A stretch of 64,000 nt of DNA from Congeria kusceri (Eukaryota; Mollusca; Bivalvia; Myida; Dreissenidae), in assembly GCA_027627225.1 (NCBI GenBank), contig CM051034.1:50228081-50292080 (forward strand), read 5' to 3'. Both the position numbers and the translations under genes were made by a program. Under the pieces are notes generated by a model, which saw only the letters and a program-made list of their open reading frames with translations, made no database searches and had not been told where the DNA came from. Shown here piece by piece: positions 25,665 through 38,700 of this stretch; position 1 is the stretch's first letter, and each line of letters begins with the position of its first letter.

Positions 25665-25965
25665 ATGAAAAAAATTGCGAAATGTACTTTTAGGTTGTTT
25701 ACTCGTTTGCTCAATCCACATCAAAACAGAGTTATATAACATAGCGCCTGGAGCTTGTTTACCCGCAGACGGTTATTTCGCTGACCACAGCGCTGGGGCA
25801 GTTAAAATTTGCGGTTATGAAGTTACAGCACAATCGACAATAATTCGCTGTTATCACCCACGAACATATTGTACTTGCACAACACTATGGCGTAACGGCC
25901 TGACTCATTCGCAGCTCGTCTACATCATATATGAAAAAATGTGTTTGAGTCAACGTGCCTGTTAA
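25665..25965 (+). pseudogene. Frameshifted small secreted Cys-rich protein gene
   Basis: The ATG at 25665 opens into a run of seven A (25668-25674). In the frame one base away, a hydrophobic segment typical of a signal peptide (LLGCLLVCSIHI) and a ~75-residue Cys-rich domain follow, ending at 25965 with AATAAA beside the stop. That second frame has no ATG of its own. A one-base slip in the A run is the simplest explanation: real mutation, ribosomal or polymerase slippage, or a sequencing error. Confidence 0.5.
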
Positions 25966-26510
25966 ATAAATGACTGCGATGTACTTTTTATCAAAATTAA
26001 AGCGTTAGCCGTTTATGTAACGCAACAGTGCAGTGTTTGAAACTATCATGTCTCGCAAATATTCAGATGTAAAACTTAGTTTCAATAGAAACGCAGTAGT
26101 ACGAAAACACAAAATCACGAACGTTTTCAATATCAACGCAGCATTTTGCAAAGCTTCGATTGGAAATGTATTGAGTTGAAAATTTATGACGTTCGATTTA
26201 CTGTTCAGCGAGAGATGCATATTACATGCGTGTTTATAAACTGATTTAAATCCATATCTTTTTTACCACTGAATCATTTGGCTTTATTTGTAAAATCGCT
26301 CTTTCTTTTGTGAGTAATCTGCTATAATTTCTCTATGCGAGTAGATATATGCTTTAACAGTAGATTATCTGATTGCATGTTGTTTGCTGGTCATACTGAT
26401 GTATAACATGTGATATTTCACGTGTATCAAGTACATCGCAATTATTGCTATCGCACGAAACCCAAAAATATTCTCAAGTCTACAAAGTACTGTACTATCC
26501 AGAGTGCGAC

Positions 26511-26936
26511 ATGACGTTATATAACATGCAAACAAGAGTCTATTTAGTGAATGATTGTGATATCTACCTCTATCTAGAAAAGTTGTGCACTTGTATGGAG
26601 CATATTACCAGAATAAAAACCCAACAAGCAAATGTCAGTGTTTGTCGTTTATTGTCACAGAATGATTTTCACAATCGACACATTCTGTCATATCAAGTAG
26701 AAACAGTCACGAGCAAACATTCGAACTGCATATTTTCAATTACAACGCTTCAAATTTCCCATCGACACTCAACAGACACACCAGCATCGCATGAGAAAAT
26801 AGAGCGCAGAGCGCAGCGAGGTCATCTAGTGCAAATAATTCAACTTTCAAAACGCAACGTCGTTTCACTGCGTAGTCCACACAAGGCCGATTTTAAACCA
26901 AAAAGTTTAAGTCGCCGTATCTTCGAAACCGCTTGA
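26511..26936 (+). CDS. Doubtful ORF, 141 aa
   Basis: The frame is open from 26445 but the first ATG is at 26511. The first ~75 residues have a protein-like composition with Cys and Tyr; the rest runs into the ~385-bp repeat array and is probably not coding. No recognised family. Confidence 0.25.
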   Translation: MTLYNMQTRVYLVNDCDIYLYLEKLCTCMEHITRIKTQQANVSVCRLLSQNDFHNRHILSYQVETVTSKHSNCIFSITTLQISHRHSTDTPASHEKIERRAQRGHLVQIIQLSKRNVVSLRSPHKADFKPKSLSRRIFETA

Positions 26937-29900
26937 GATACAAACATGAAATATTTACCAAAGTGGTCAGCACGATATCATATACAAATCATACGCTGAT
27001 ATTTTTTCACTAGCATTCACACATCTATGAGAAAATTTCACATTTATGCTTGAAAATACAGTCTCAAAGAAGAAAAGTTGTTTGTCTTGTCGTTTTGCGA
27101 AACAAACTTTGTACCATCGGATAGGGAATTTCATTCTGAACAATTTGATGCATAAGACTTCGTATGTTTGTGAATCGCTTCGATTAAGCCAGCGTTAATT
27201 TACACTCAACACTAAAAGTTTTTATTCAAACGCGCCAAGCTTAATAACCTTGTACAACGTCATTTCGCTTTATGTAAACAACCCCGAGAGTAAAATATCG
27301 CATAACGTGGTTTAAGTTGATTTTCTCGACAACCACTAAAGCTAGTGTGATCAAATTTTCAGTACAATAACCAGCTGATTGTTAGCTACAGCTTTTCTAC
27401 TAATAGTTTTGTTCCAACATACGTGCTTATGTGATAAAAATCACTTTGAAAACTTTCGCAAGAAGGAAACTTTTTTATGTGGGTGATTTGTGAAACAAGA
27501 CTTATATCAGCTTGTAAAGAATTGCATGCTGAATATTTTGATGTATGATGTGAAGTGCTTTCGCTAACTACTCAACGAATAGAGCAGAAATATAGCGCAA
27601 CACAAACGCTCTTTCTAAGTTCTATAAAATCAACTTCGACTCGACGACGTTATGAATCGATCGCACAGTGTACAAAATGGTTTTCAAGTAAACAATCGGG
27701 TTGAGTCAAGTTGCTTCACAACCGCTAAAGATTTCAACATGATATTTTCGCTGTATTGTCGCGACTGATACTAGCAACATTTTTTGTAGGGAACATTTTG
27801 CTGTAATCAGTTCGTACATGTGAGTAATTTTCAATTTTTTGCTCGAAAATACATTCTCAATGAAGAAAAGTTTTTTGTCTTGTCGTTTTGCGAAACAAAA
27901 TTGGTATCATCGTGTAGAGAATTGAATTCCGCACAGATTGATGTATAACACTACATGATTATACCTATCGCTGTGAAAATCTCAACCCAAAACGATTCTG
28001 TACAAAATGCATTTTACAGTTTCAAAGTTTAAAGTTAACTGAACGTCGAAACACAGCGCGCTGCGAGTAGAAAACTGATTTCGTACATAGTTTAACTCGG
28101 CGTATTTTCACAATCGCTTGAGATATTGAGCTGAAATATTCGCGATATTGTTTGGATGGATACTAGTAACAATTTTTGAAGGGAACATTTTGCTGTAATC
28201 ATTTCGTACATGTGAGTAATTTTCACTTTTTTGCTCGAACATACAGTCTCAAAGAAGAAAAAATCTTTAACATTGAAAACAACGAAACAAATTTGGTATC
28301 ATCGGGTTCAGAATTCAATTTTCCACAAACTGGTGTACATTACTCTACACTTCGTCCAACCATAACGAAAATACAGCGGCAAAACGCATTCACGCTAATC
28401 GAAATTTTCAAGACTTTAAGTATCGAGTTAAACTCAACGACGTTTGACAGCGTAAATAGTAGACGAAACTGTGTTTGTTTGGAAGCGGTTTAAGTCAAAT
28501 TTCTCCGAAATGACTGATGATATCAACATGAAATGTTTAACTTAATATTCAGCCCTAAGGTAGCTACAATTTTTGTCTCGCCCATTTTTTTCACACACGA
28601 ATTATTGTATCATAATTCAAAGCTTGAAAACTTCACTAAGAAAAAATTTGTTTTGTCTAATGAGCATTCATCGTAATTTTGGTATCATCGAGTAGAAAAT
28701 TCGATTCCACGCAATTTGATATATTACACTTCAGTGTATGTCTAAACACAACAATGATACAGCCCGAGAACGGATTTCTACAAAGTGCATTTAGATCTTG
28801 ACAAGTTAACAGCGCTAAAAAAAATCACAACTTAAACGTCATTTCTATCGATGTAAACAACCGAGGAAAGATTTTGAACGAAAGCGGTTTATGTTGATTT
28901 TCTCCGAAATGACTGATGATATCAACATGAAATTTTTAACTTAATATTCAGCTCTAAGGTAGCTACAATTTTTGTCTCGCCTATTTTGTTCTCACTCGAA
29001 TGACTGTATCAGAAATGTAAGAATAAAATATTCGCCAAGAATAACACTTTTTTGTCTGATTTATTAGCGCAATAATTTTGATATCGGTTTGTACAGAATT
29101 CAATTATGCGCATTTTGATGTATAACATTCTACATTGAGTCTTAACACAACGAATACACTGCCCGAAAACGAATCTACATGGAACGCATTTCAATCTTTA
29201 ACTTTACAAGTTTTAACTGAACGTCGAGACCCGGCGCGCTCCGAGTAGAAAACTGATTTCGTACATAGTTTAACTTGGAGTATCTTCCGAACCGCTCAAG
29301 ATACAAACATGAAATATTTACCAAATTGTTCAGCGCGATATCATCTGCAAATCATACGCTGATATTTTTTCACAAGCATTTACACATCTATGAGAAAATT
29401 TCACATTATGCTTGGAAATCAAGTCGGTAAGAAGATAGTGAAACAAATTTGGTATCATCGGGTACAGAATTCAATCCTGTGCATTTTGATATATAACATT
29501 CCACAATCGGACTATCCACATCGAAAATACAGCCCTAAAACGTATCTAAGCTAAACGCATTTTACTCTCAGAACTTTAATTTCAGTGAACGTCGTGACAA
29601 GCGCTGCGATTAGAAAACTGATTTCGTACATAGTTTAACTTGGCGTATCTTCCAAACCGCTTGAGATACAAACATGCAATCTTTACCATTTTATTCAGCG
29701 CGATATTAACAACAAGTTTTGTGGGGATCATTTTTCACTAGCATATACGCGCGTATGTGAAAATGGCAGTTTTTTGCTTGGAAAACGGGTCGGTAAGAAG
29801 ATATTGTTCTGATTTTGGTATCGGCTTGTACAGAATTCAATTGCACGCATTTTGATATGACATACTTGTATGTTTATTGTATCGCTTGATCAAGACTGAC

Positions 29901-31150
29901 CGAAAACCATTTTCCTATACTCGCGCTTTGAAAAAGTCTTCATAAAATACACAACGTCGTTTTGAAAAGTGAATGTTCTACAGCGAAACGCATTTAACAG
30001 AAAGTTTAAGTCTCGTTTTCTCAGCATCCAGTGGACAGATCTACATGAAATTTTCACTATAATGTTGGGCTTCATAGTAGCAACAAGTTTTGTGGGATCA
30101 TTTTTGGCCAGCATATACGCATATGTGAGAAATTCTCAGTTTTTCGATAGAACAAAATTCCCATTCACGACAAGTACAACAAAATTGGTATCATCATGTA
30201 GGAAAGTCAATTTTGCACAAAATGGTATATGATATTCTACAATACGTCGAACTATAAAGAAATTACGGCGAGAAAACGCATTCACGCCAGTCGAAATTTT
30301 CAAGACTTAAAGTTTCGAGTAAAACTCAACGACGTTTTGCTGCGAAAAGTAGACGAAACTGTGTTTGTTTGGAATCGGTTTATGTCGATTTTCTCAATAA
30401 CGCGTGAACGCATTTTGATGAAATTTTCACTATCATAATCAGCAAACAGATTGGAACAATATAGGTTGGAACATTTTGCTATTAGATCAACGGGTATGTG
30501 AAAAAAACTTCAGTTTATCGACCAAACTCGGATTGTTATGAAGAAAAGATGTTCATTTCTTAAAATAGTACAATAATTTTGGTATCATTCGATGGGGAAT
30601 TCATTTTTGTGCAATTTGGTATAAGATACTTGATGGTTTTGTAAGACGCTGCAATAATACGGGCCGAAAACCACATCACAACAAACACAGATTTCATGAA
30701 TCGCGAAGAATGTGACCCTTCGTTCTCAGTGCAAATTTATGACGTCATTTCAATATATCTCATCCTAAAACTTAAAGCGGCGTTACATTTCGATGATAGA
30801 AAACTGCGCTTCTTCGCAAGTGGTTTAACTTCAATATCTTTTCAACCCGTTGTCCAAAATGAACGAAATTTCCACCAGATTAACAGAAATTTCGACGCGC
30901 ACATATCCATCATATTTGTTTGTATTGAATCGAATAGGGGACTTATGATATTTTGATTTTTACGCAAATTCGACTTTACATTTTGAGCTTTAATGAACAA
31001 TTGTACAGATAACCACAACATTTTCATATCATCTTGTAGGGCATATATTGATGAATATTTTGGTATATGTGTTTTGCTATTTCTTTTCGGGACATCAAAA
31101 CTATAATCGCAAAACATAGTTGAACCAAACACGTCGGGGTAAGTCCCTTT
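26800..31150 (+). repeat. About eleven diverged copies of a ~385-bp tandem repeat
   Basis: A recurring core reads TTTGGTATCATCGG, then GTACAGAATTCAAT, then GCATTTTGATGTATAACATTC, at about 27110, 27500, 27900, 28290, 28675, 29070, 29445, 29810, 30180, 30575 and 31020 (spacing ~365-395, 440 at the end). Between cores, phrases such as GTAGAAAACTGATTTCGTAC and CGCTTGAGATACAAACATG recur. Copies differ by 15-35 percent by eye, so the array is old. No conserved reading frame runs through the units. Confidence 0.75.
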
Positions 31151-31729
31151 AAGACTGCCAAAACATATCGCGCTGATTTCGTTTAACCTACGTCATGTAA
31201 ACAATTGATTTCTAAAAATTTCTTGAATCTTGAATTGTTCAGGGTTTCATGGAGAAAAATAAACGGGTGGAACTGGATAGTTTGTGATGTTGTTTTTGTG
31301 GTGAATATTTTGAGGATTAGATCTACTGTAAATGTAAAATATGATCTAGGATTATTTCAGAACAATAGGTTAGTGAGTTTGACTAAATATTTTTCTATTA
31401 TCGCATTGTGTCGTTTTTATGTTGAATGTGAAAATCTGCGTTGGGTTCGCTTCAAAACGATTTAAACACGAAATACCATGGATTTACTGGATGTATTGGA
31501 TGGACTCATTTTTATCAATTTTTAGGAGCACATAAACTGTGAATATTTCAGTTGTTGTGTTCTTGGAAATAAAATCATCACAAAGTCAATATGGATCGGA
31601 TTTTTGAATGTCACGTTTTATTTTACGATTATACATCAAATACACATTTAACAAAAAACTCAAATCATGAGCTGTAAACATTTTCTATGTGAATTTCTGT
31701 CATTCATGGTTTGGTCGTCGAAGAGAGCG

Positions 31730-32490
31730 GACGTGTTTTTCGATGCTCTGAACGACGTTGCTCCATTATAAATTGAATGGCGCGGGCCAAGTTCGCTCAG
31801 TTGCGACTTGGACATTGACCGAGACGGACGTGTTTTTTGAACGCTCTGAAAAAAAAGTTTTGACTTTGAATTTTTTTTTCTATGACTGAATCTCAGTTGA
31901 CTGATGGACATTGACGAAGACAGACGTGTTTTTGTGAGCTCTGAAAAAAAACTTTGACTTTGATTTTCGTTTACGATGATTAAGTCTCAGTTGACTTTTG
32001 GACGTTGAACGAGACGGACGTACTTTCGTGAGGTCTTACTTTTGTTCTTTAGGATGTGAACTGACTTGGTGTTGTAGAATAACAGTTGAGCGATGACTGC
32101 GATGTACTTGGTACTCGGGTTATTGAATGACGGGTGGACTGTTATGTAGGGACAGTGTTGTGCGATAACGACTTGACTTAGACTTGGGTTGTGAAATGAA
32201 GTTGTACTCTTATGGCGACGAAAACTATTGAACGTTTACTATTGACTGACTGCGCTGTATTTCTTTGAGCGGTAAATATGAAATGTTTGACAATTATTTT
32301 TTTTTGAACGACTTTACTTCAGTTGAACTCTGGACGTCGGACCGATCGGACGTGTTTATCGGAGCTCTGACTTTGACTGTTGTGCACAAATTAAATTTTT
32401 GTTGCGGTTTGAAGCGATTTTGTTTCAGTTGATGTTCAGATGCGAGCTGTGCGGACGTGTTTCTTGGAGCTGAGCTGTCAACAAAAACGT
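31730..32490 (+). repeat. Exon-like module repeats (GGACGTGTTT)
   Basis: A ~95-bp phrase of the form TCAGTTGA, GGACNTTGA, GAGACGGACGTGTTTT, GAGCTCTG recurs near 31797, 31891, 31987, 32322 and 32427 and again near 32907, with more distant relatives near 34390 and 34960. Each copy follows a CAG, as an exon would. From 32427 on, the copies have clear acceptors and donors. Confidence 0.6.
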
Positions 32491-33247
32491 GAGTACAAAC
32501 TTTTTTGTTTTTTGATAGTTGTTGTATTGTAGGAGTAAACATGGTTAACGATAACAGTGGGTAGAATTACACAGTACTTGACTGAGTTGAAGTGGAGTTG
32601 CTTTCATAGAATGATGGTGTATGGTGGTTGAGCGGATTTGAGTTGTTCTATAGAAGTGAATTGCGTTCAGTGAATGCGATGGGTAGAAATTACTCAGTAC
32701 TGTCACAGTGTTGAGAGTTTGTGATGAGCGTGAAATATGATGGTGTATCATGATGGCAAAATAAATTGATGTTGAACAACGACGTTGTACCAAACAATTA
32801 TCGAGCAGTAGTTTTTCGCTGCTTTGGAAGAGAACGGTTGTGTTTTTGTGCGCTCTGTGTGCGCTTTTGTTTAGAAATGTTTGTGTGTTTGAAGCGATTT
32901 TGTTTCAGTTGATGTTCAGATGCCGAGCTGTGCGGACGTGTTTCTTGGAGCTGAGCTGTCAACTAAAACGTGAGTACAAACTTTTTGTATTGTTTGTTAG
33001 TATAAGGGTATGTGAATGATGATAGCTAGGGTAGAATTGCTCAGTACTCGAAAATAAGTGTCTAGAATCAAAATGCTGATGTGTGATGGTTACACAATAT
33101 TCAGTGAGCTACCGGTGGGGTTTGAAACGAACTGAGTGATGATGTAAAATGATGAGCACTTATCAATAAAACTTGAGTTTGTGTAGATCTGCACTTTCTA
33201 TGATATGGTATTGTTTAACTTTTGTTTGCATGCTGTTTTTATTTCAG

Positions 33248-33851
33248 GTGGCTGTGGTAAGTATTGTAGTGTTAGCATTTATTTAACATAGATCTAGTAT
33301 GATTAAGGAAAAACTGCAATGTAGTCTATTGAACAGTTTCAGAGAGAAAACTTTTAGCATGTGTCTGATGATAGCAATCTATCGAAACGCTTTTGTTGAT
33401 CTACACTTTCTATGATATGATATTGCTTAACTTTTGTTTGCATGCTGTTTTTATTTCAGGTGGCTGTGGTGAGTATTGTTGATTTTACTACATATTTTTA
33501 GTTTTCAATAAAGTATGATAAATGAAAACTGCTGTCAAGTCGTTTGTACAGTTCTTGGACGAACATGTGTGTGATGCTAGCAAGGGTAGAACTACTCAGT
33601 ACTTGAAATGAAGTGTATAGGATCAGAATGCTGATGTATGATAGCTATAGAATAGGCTCAATGCTAGCCACTATTAAGAGTTGAGCTACCATGGGGATGT
33701 AAATCGAACCGATGGTGTAAAACGATCGTGAACTGCTCTGAACAAAACATGATGCTGTAGTAAAAATGTGGTTGTTGATTTGCGCTTACTTTGCTATGAT
33801 ATTGTTTTGCATGCATGTTGTCACACTGCAATTTTATTTCAGACGGCTGTG
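33248..33851 (+). other. Three 9-nt micro-exons
   Basis: 33248-33256 and 33460-33468 (GTGGCTGTG) and 33843-33851 (ACGGCTGTG) each sit directly between TTTCAG and GTAAGT or GTGAGT. The surrounding introns are duplicated and diverged, yet both splice sites are kept in all three. Confidence 0.6.
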
Positions 33852-36441
33852 GTAAGTATTGTAGTATGATAAATGAAAACTGCTTTCGAGTCTTTTGTAC
33901 AGTTTCAGGGAGTCTATAACTCAATAACAACTCTGTCGGTTAGTGTTCATGAGTGTCAGCTCTATACAGCGATGTTTGAGTAGTACAGAAACTGTTGTGG
34001 TCGCCAGTTGTTCGTGAATTCTACGGTGAAACATCAACAGAGCTATGAATGCATGAAATTGTTTCAATGTTTTAACAATGATTTTTGTGCTATGCATGTT
34101 TTGATTTAGTTCGTTTCAGATATGACATGAAATGAAGACCTGATAGTTAAACAGAGCTGAGGAACAAAGAGGTAAGTGTGTTTCATTTCACTATGAATAG
34201 TACATTTTGTTTGATTTTATCAAACCGTACAAGAACAGCATTTCAGTGAGTTGATGTTTCTCACTGTATGGTATTGTAAAATTGCTGAGTATGTATGTAA
34301 CTCAAAGCTGTACCAATAGAACAGTATAAAACATTAACTTTTTGTTCAGACTTTCAGATGTTTGCTTGCAGTGTAAGTTTGGCAGCCGAAGTGAGCAGAC
34401 GTGTTTTCTGGAGCCCCAACATCATTCTTGAAGGTAAGTAACTATGGTTGTTTTGCTTTGCATGTTTTCATATGTTTCAGACTTTCACACAGAGATGCCT
34501 TGATAACTGGAGTTGAGCAGCCAAGCAGTTGAGTACAGAGCTGTGAAACAGTGAAAGGTAAGCACTTTTCAATCAATTTTTGTGCCATGCATGTTTTGTT
34601 TCAATACATTTCAGACTGCCACACAGAATTGACAGTTAACAGAGAGGCCAAGCAGTCGTGACCCTTGATGCCTTGATAACTGGAGTTGAGCAGCCAAGCA
34701 GTTGAGTACAGGGCAGTGAAACAGTGAAAGGTAAGTACTTTTCAATGAATTTTTGTGCCATGTATGTTTTGTTTCAATACATTTCAGGAGTGCTTTTGCA
34801 GTGATGATCTGACAGTTGGAGTGAACAGAGAAGCCAAGCAGTCGTGATTTTGGAGCTTCTCAACAAGCCTTCAAGGTAAGTCTAGAATATACTCAATGCT
34901 AGTGAACTATAAAAATTTTGTTCAGACTGTCAGTGAAGTTCTGTCAGTTGCATTTAGGCAGTCGAGCAGAACAGACGTACTTTTGAAAGCTCTCATATCT
35001 GCTATGAAAAACTGTTCTTATGATATGTTATGTTTGTTTGTTGCTGTTTGTACTATATTTCAGATGCTGTTTGCAGTGATGGTTTGAAAGCTGACCTGAA
35101 CAGAAAAGCAATCCATCTGGTGAGTACAAAATTGTTCTTATATGGTATGTCTTGTGAATGTTTCTATGTTTCAGGTGTACTTGCAGTGAGCGACGAAGAC
35201 GATTCAAGAAGAGGACCCTAGCTGAGAAAGTGGATGGAACATACAGAAAGGTAAGTGGAACAATTGTGTTTGTTTGATTTGTAACATGCATGTTTTGCTT
35301 TGCTCTGTTTCAGATTTTATAAGCAGTGTGTCTCATCAGAGAAGACGTGAGTGAAGAAGGATTTCAACTGCTGTGACTCGACTCAACAGAAGTCAGGTAT
35401 GCTTTTATTTCATTGATTTGAGTCGTACAATGTGATGTGATGTTATACTTTACTTTGTTTCAGATTCGAGTCACTGGTGTACACAGAGAAGAAGTGTTTG
35501 AAGAAGGAATTCCACTACTGTGACTCAACTCTACAGAAGCAAGGTAAGTCGATCAAATCGTTGTTTTGATTTGTACTACTGTGATGTTATGCTATTTTTC
35601 AGAATTGCCATGCAGTGAGGGAGAAGAAGTATTTCAAGAAAGAATAAGCTGCTGCGACTCAACTTCAAGAACAAGGTAAGTGGAAACAATGTTGTATACG
35701 ATATGATGCTTTGCTTCTCTTTGTTTCAGGTTTTGACTCGCAGAGATGTTTATGACAGCTGGGGACAGAACAGGAATTCAGCTGCTGTAACTCGACTCTA
35801 TACACGAGGTAAGTGGAAACAAATTGTTGTTGTGTATCATGTTTTTGCTCTGCTGTACTCTATTTCAGATTGCACTGGTAGAGATGGCTTGGCAGAGATG
35901 GCTTGGGAGAGATGTTTTGACAGCTGGGGACAGGACAGGAACTCTATACACGAGGTAAGTGGAAACAAATTGTTGTTGTGTATCATGTTTTGCTCTGCTG
36001 TACTCTATTTCAGATTGCACTGGTAGAGATGGCTTGGCAGAGATGTTTTGACAGCTGGGGACAGGACAGGAATTCAGCTGCTGTGACACAACTCAAGAGT
36101 ATACAAAGGTAAGTCAAAACAAACTGTTGGTTTGTATATTGTGTTTTTATGCTCTTCTATGTTTCAGATTTGAATTGCAGAGAATGTTCCACAGTGGGTC
36201 AAGAGAAAGAGAAGAGCAAATGTTTCCTCGGTAAGCTGTCAAAACTCTACTCAACAAGGTAAGTGAACATTTGTTGGTTTGTTTTGTGCCATGATATGCT
36301 TTACTATGTTTCAGATTCGACTTGTGGGTCTTCACAGAGCAGACTTTTGGACAACTAAGAAGTTGAGAAACAGAGAAGGATTCAAGATCAGCAATGTAAG
36401 TCTTTATTGTTTTGCTATGCAAAATGTCTTTTCCATTTCAG

Positions 36442-37550
36442 TAAAGCTGTGGTACGTATAACATTTGTGTTATTACTAGTATTGATAGACTTGATATCTA
36501 CACTATACAATAGATTTTAACTTTTGTTGTGCTATGCAAAATGTCTTTTCCATTTCAGCTGGGCAGAGGTAAGTACATTTTGTTTCTTGATGTATAAGTT
36601 AAATCTGTATAAATATTGGTTAACATACCATGTCTTTTTCATCTCAGCTTTGTGATGTAAAGTAGATTGTTTTCTATGATTGTACATTGAACTGTTTTGT
36701 TTGACTGATGCTATGCAAAATGTCTTTTCCATTTCAGCTGGGCAGAGGTAAGTACATTTTGTTTCTTGATGTATAAGTTAAATCTGTATAAATATTGATT
36801 AACATACCATGTCTTTTTCATCTCAGCTTTGTGATGTAAAGTAGATTGTTTTCTATGATTGTACATTGAACTGTTTTGTTTGACTGATGCTATGTAAAAT
36901 ATCTTTTCCATTTCAGCAAGGCAGAAGTAAGTAGACTTTGTTTCTTGATATACGAGTAAACGTGTGCACATTTTGTTTCAACATAACATGTCTTTTTCAT
37001 TTCAGCTTTGTGATGGTAAGTAGATTGTTTTCTTTAATTGCACAGTGAACTGTTTTGTTTGACTGATGTTATGCAAAATGTCTTTTCCATTTCAGGTTGC
37101 CGATGGTAAGTAGATTTTGTTTATTGATATACAAGTAAACCTGTGCACAGTTTGTTTCAACATAACATGTCTTGTTCATTTCATCTTTGTGACGGTAAGT
37201 AGATTCTTTTCTATAATTGCGCATTGAACTGTTTTGTTTGACTGATGTTATGCAAAATGTCTTTTCCATTTCAGCTGGGCAGAGGTAAGTAGATTTTGTT
37301 TCTTGATATACAAGTAAACGTGTGCACATTTTGTTTTAACATAACATGTCTTTTTCATTTCAGTGTTTGTGGTGGTAAGTACAAAAGTTTGAAAAGTTTG
37401 AAAAGCTAGTGAAGCTGTGATGGATACAAAATGTTCTGCTTATAAGTACAGTTGTGCATATTGTATACACTTCATGTATATAAAACATCTCAACCATTTT
37501 GATAACGTGTGTTTGCTATGCAAATGTCTTTTTCATTTCAGTTTCCAGAG
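36442..37550 (+). other. Eleven 9-11-nt micro-exons
   Basis: Micro-exons lie at 36442, 36559, 36648, 36738, 36827, 36917, 37006, 37096, 37275, 37364 and 37542. Common sequences are CTGGGCAGAG and CTTTGTGAT(G). All have TTTCAG or TCTCAG before and GTAAGT, GTAAAG, GTACGT or GTGAGT after. One further copy near 37194 has TCAT in place of TCAG and is probably dead. Lengths of 9, 10 and 11 mean the frame would not be kept if all were spliced in. Confidence 0.6.
36532..37380 (+). repeat. ~180-bp tandem repeat, about five copies
   Basis: Each unit carries one CTGGGCAGAG-type and one CTTTGTGATG-type micro-exon. Unit starts (ATGCAAAATGTCTTTTCC or a close variant) are near 36534, 36713, 36892, 37072 and 37252. 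Confidence 0.85.
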
Positions 37551-37801
37551 GTGAGTACAAAAAAAGTTGAAAAGTTGTTTTTTGTTCAGTTACTGTTTTG
37601 TTCACAATTGTGTTGACTATTAGGAACGTGCATGCATAATTTCAGCTCGGGTTTGGAGTGAAGAAAAGTGGAGATTTCCAGCAGCAGGATTGGATCCACA
37701 ATACAATGTAAGTACTAAGTTTCTTTTACTCACAGTTTTGAGTTGTGTTCATTGTGTGTTAATATGCTATCATTGCTATGAACTTAACTTTTGCATTTCA
37801 G

Positions 37802-38195
37802 TGAAGAAGGTAAGTAGAATTGTTCACTGTTTACTGTTAACTGTTACAATTCAACATTGCGTTCATAAACAAAAAGTCGTACAAACATATTTAAAGTTTC
37901 TCATCATGCTTTCTATTTCATTTCAGGTCTACTACTAGACTAGCAGTGACAGCAAGGAGCCTTCGCAGAATCAACTATACAAACAAGTAAGTATAAGTTG
38001 AACAATGGACATGACTTTTGCATTTCAGTGAAGAAGGTAAGTAGAATTGTTCACTGTTTACTGTTAACTGTTACATAAACAAAAACTCGTACACACATAT
38101 TGAAAGTTTCTCATCATGCTTTCTATTTCATTTCAGCTCTACTACAGACTAGCAGTGACAGCAAGAAGCCTTCGCAGAATCAACTATACAAACAA
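37802..38195 (+). repeat. Duplicated exon pair with 8-nt micro-exon
   Basis: An 8-nt segment TGAAGAAG (37802-37809 and 38029-38036), each between TTTCAG and GTAAGT, is followed by a 59-60-nt exon beginning (G/C)TCTACTAC (37927-37986 and 38137-38195). The two copies are nearly identical, so the duplication is recent. Confidence 0.75.
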
Positions 38196-38370
38196 GTAAG
38201 TATCATTTGAACAATGGATTGAGATTTTGTTACTGTTATGTGTTGATTGTTTTCTTTGACTATTATACACATGCGTGGTTTATTTTCATTTCAGGCAGTT
38301 CAGTTTACTTTTACGGTTCACTGTTTGATAATGCATTGTAACAAACTCTATATTTGCTCTCTTTTTTCAG

Positions 38371-38700
38371 TGCCACTTCGCCAGTCTTGATACGGATACC
38401 GAGCAGTCAATACAGGCGTGAGGTGTGGAGAGACTGGATCATATCCTGAGTAGAGCTGCGACAAAACTCTAAACACATGAACATTTTCCCTTGCATGGGA
38501 AGCAGTGCAATCCATGTAACTTTGCGAAGGTCTGTCGACCGAAAAATGTGAACATTGTGAAAATAGTGAAAATTGTGAACTGAAACGAACATAGTGAACT
38601 GAAACGAACATAGTGAACTGAAACGAACTGTTGACAGTGTTATATGTTTTAAAATTGTGTATGTTGTTATGTCAAAAATAAAGGAGATTTCTCCCGCTGA
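38371..38700 (+). other. Terminal exon with polyadenylation signal
   Basis: A strong acceptor (CTCTTTTTTCAG at 38370) is followed by ~300 bases with no donor and an AATAAA at 38677-38682. Near 38570-38625 a short AACTGAAACGAACATAGTG unit is repeated three times. No long reading frame. Confidence 0.5.

Larger units (their letters stand above)
32429..38700 (+). ncRNA. Chain of ~38 exon-like segments: probable multi-exon, largely non-coding transcript
   Basis: Segments bounded by a pyrimidine-TTTCAG acceptor and a GTAAGT-type donor follow one another with introns of mostly 60-400 bases. Examples: 32429-32488, 32909-32969, 34120-34171, 34481-34557, 34615-34730, 34788-34875, 35064-35119, 35175-35250, 35314-35396, 35464-35543, 35603-35675, 35730-35808, 35869-35954, 36014-36108, 36315-36395, 37646-37707, 37927-37986, 38137-38195. 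Sixteen more are 8-11 nt long. Lengths are mostly not multiples of three and joined frames usually contain stops (the exon at 34120 has stops in every frame). One run of four (35730 to 36230, using the donor at 36231) stays open through all junctions and reads a repeated DSWGQ-RNS motif, so a coding fraction or ancestral coding gene is possible. AATAAA at 38677 ends the unit. Confidence 0.65.

Noticed and set aside
30696..31465. Open frames within and after the ~385-bp repeats
   Set aside because: Not conserved between repeat units.
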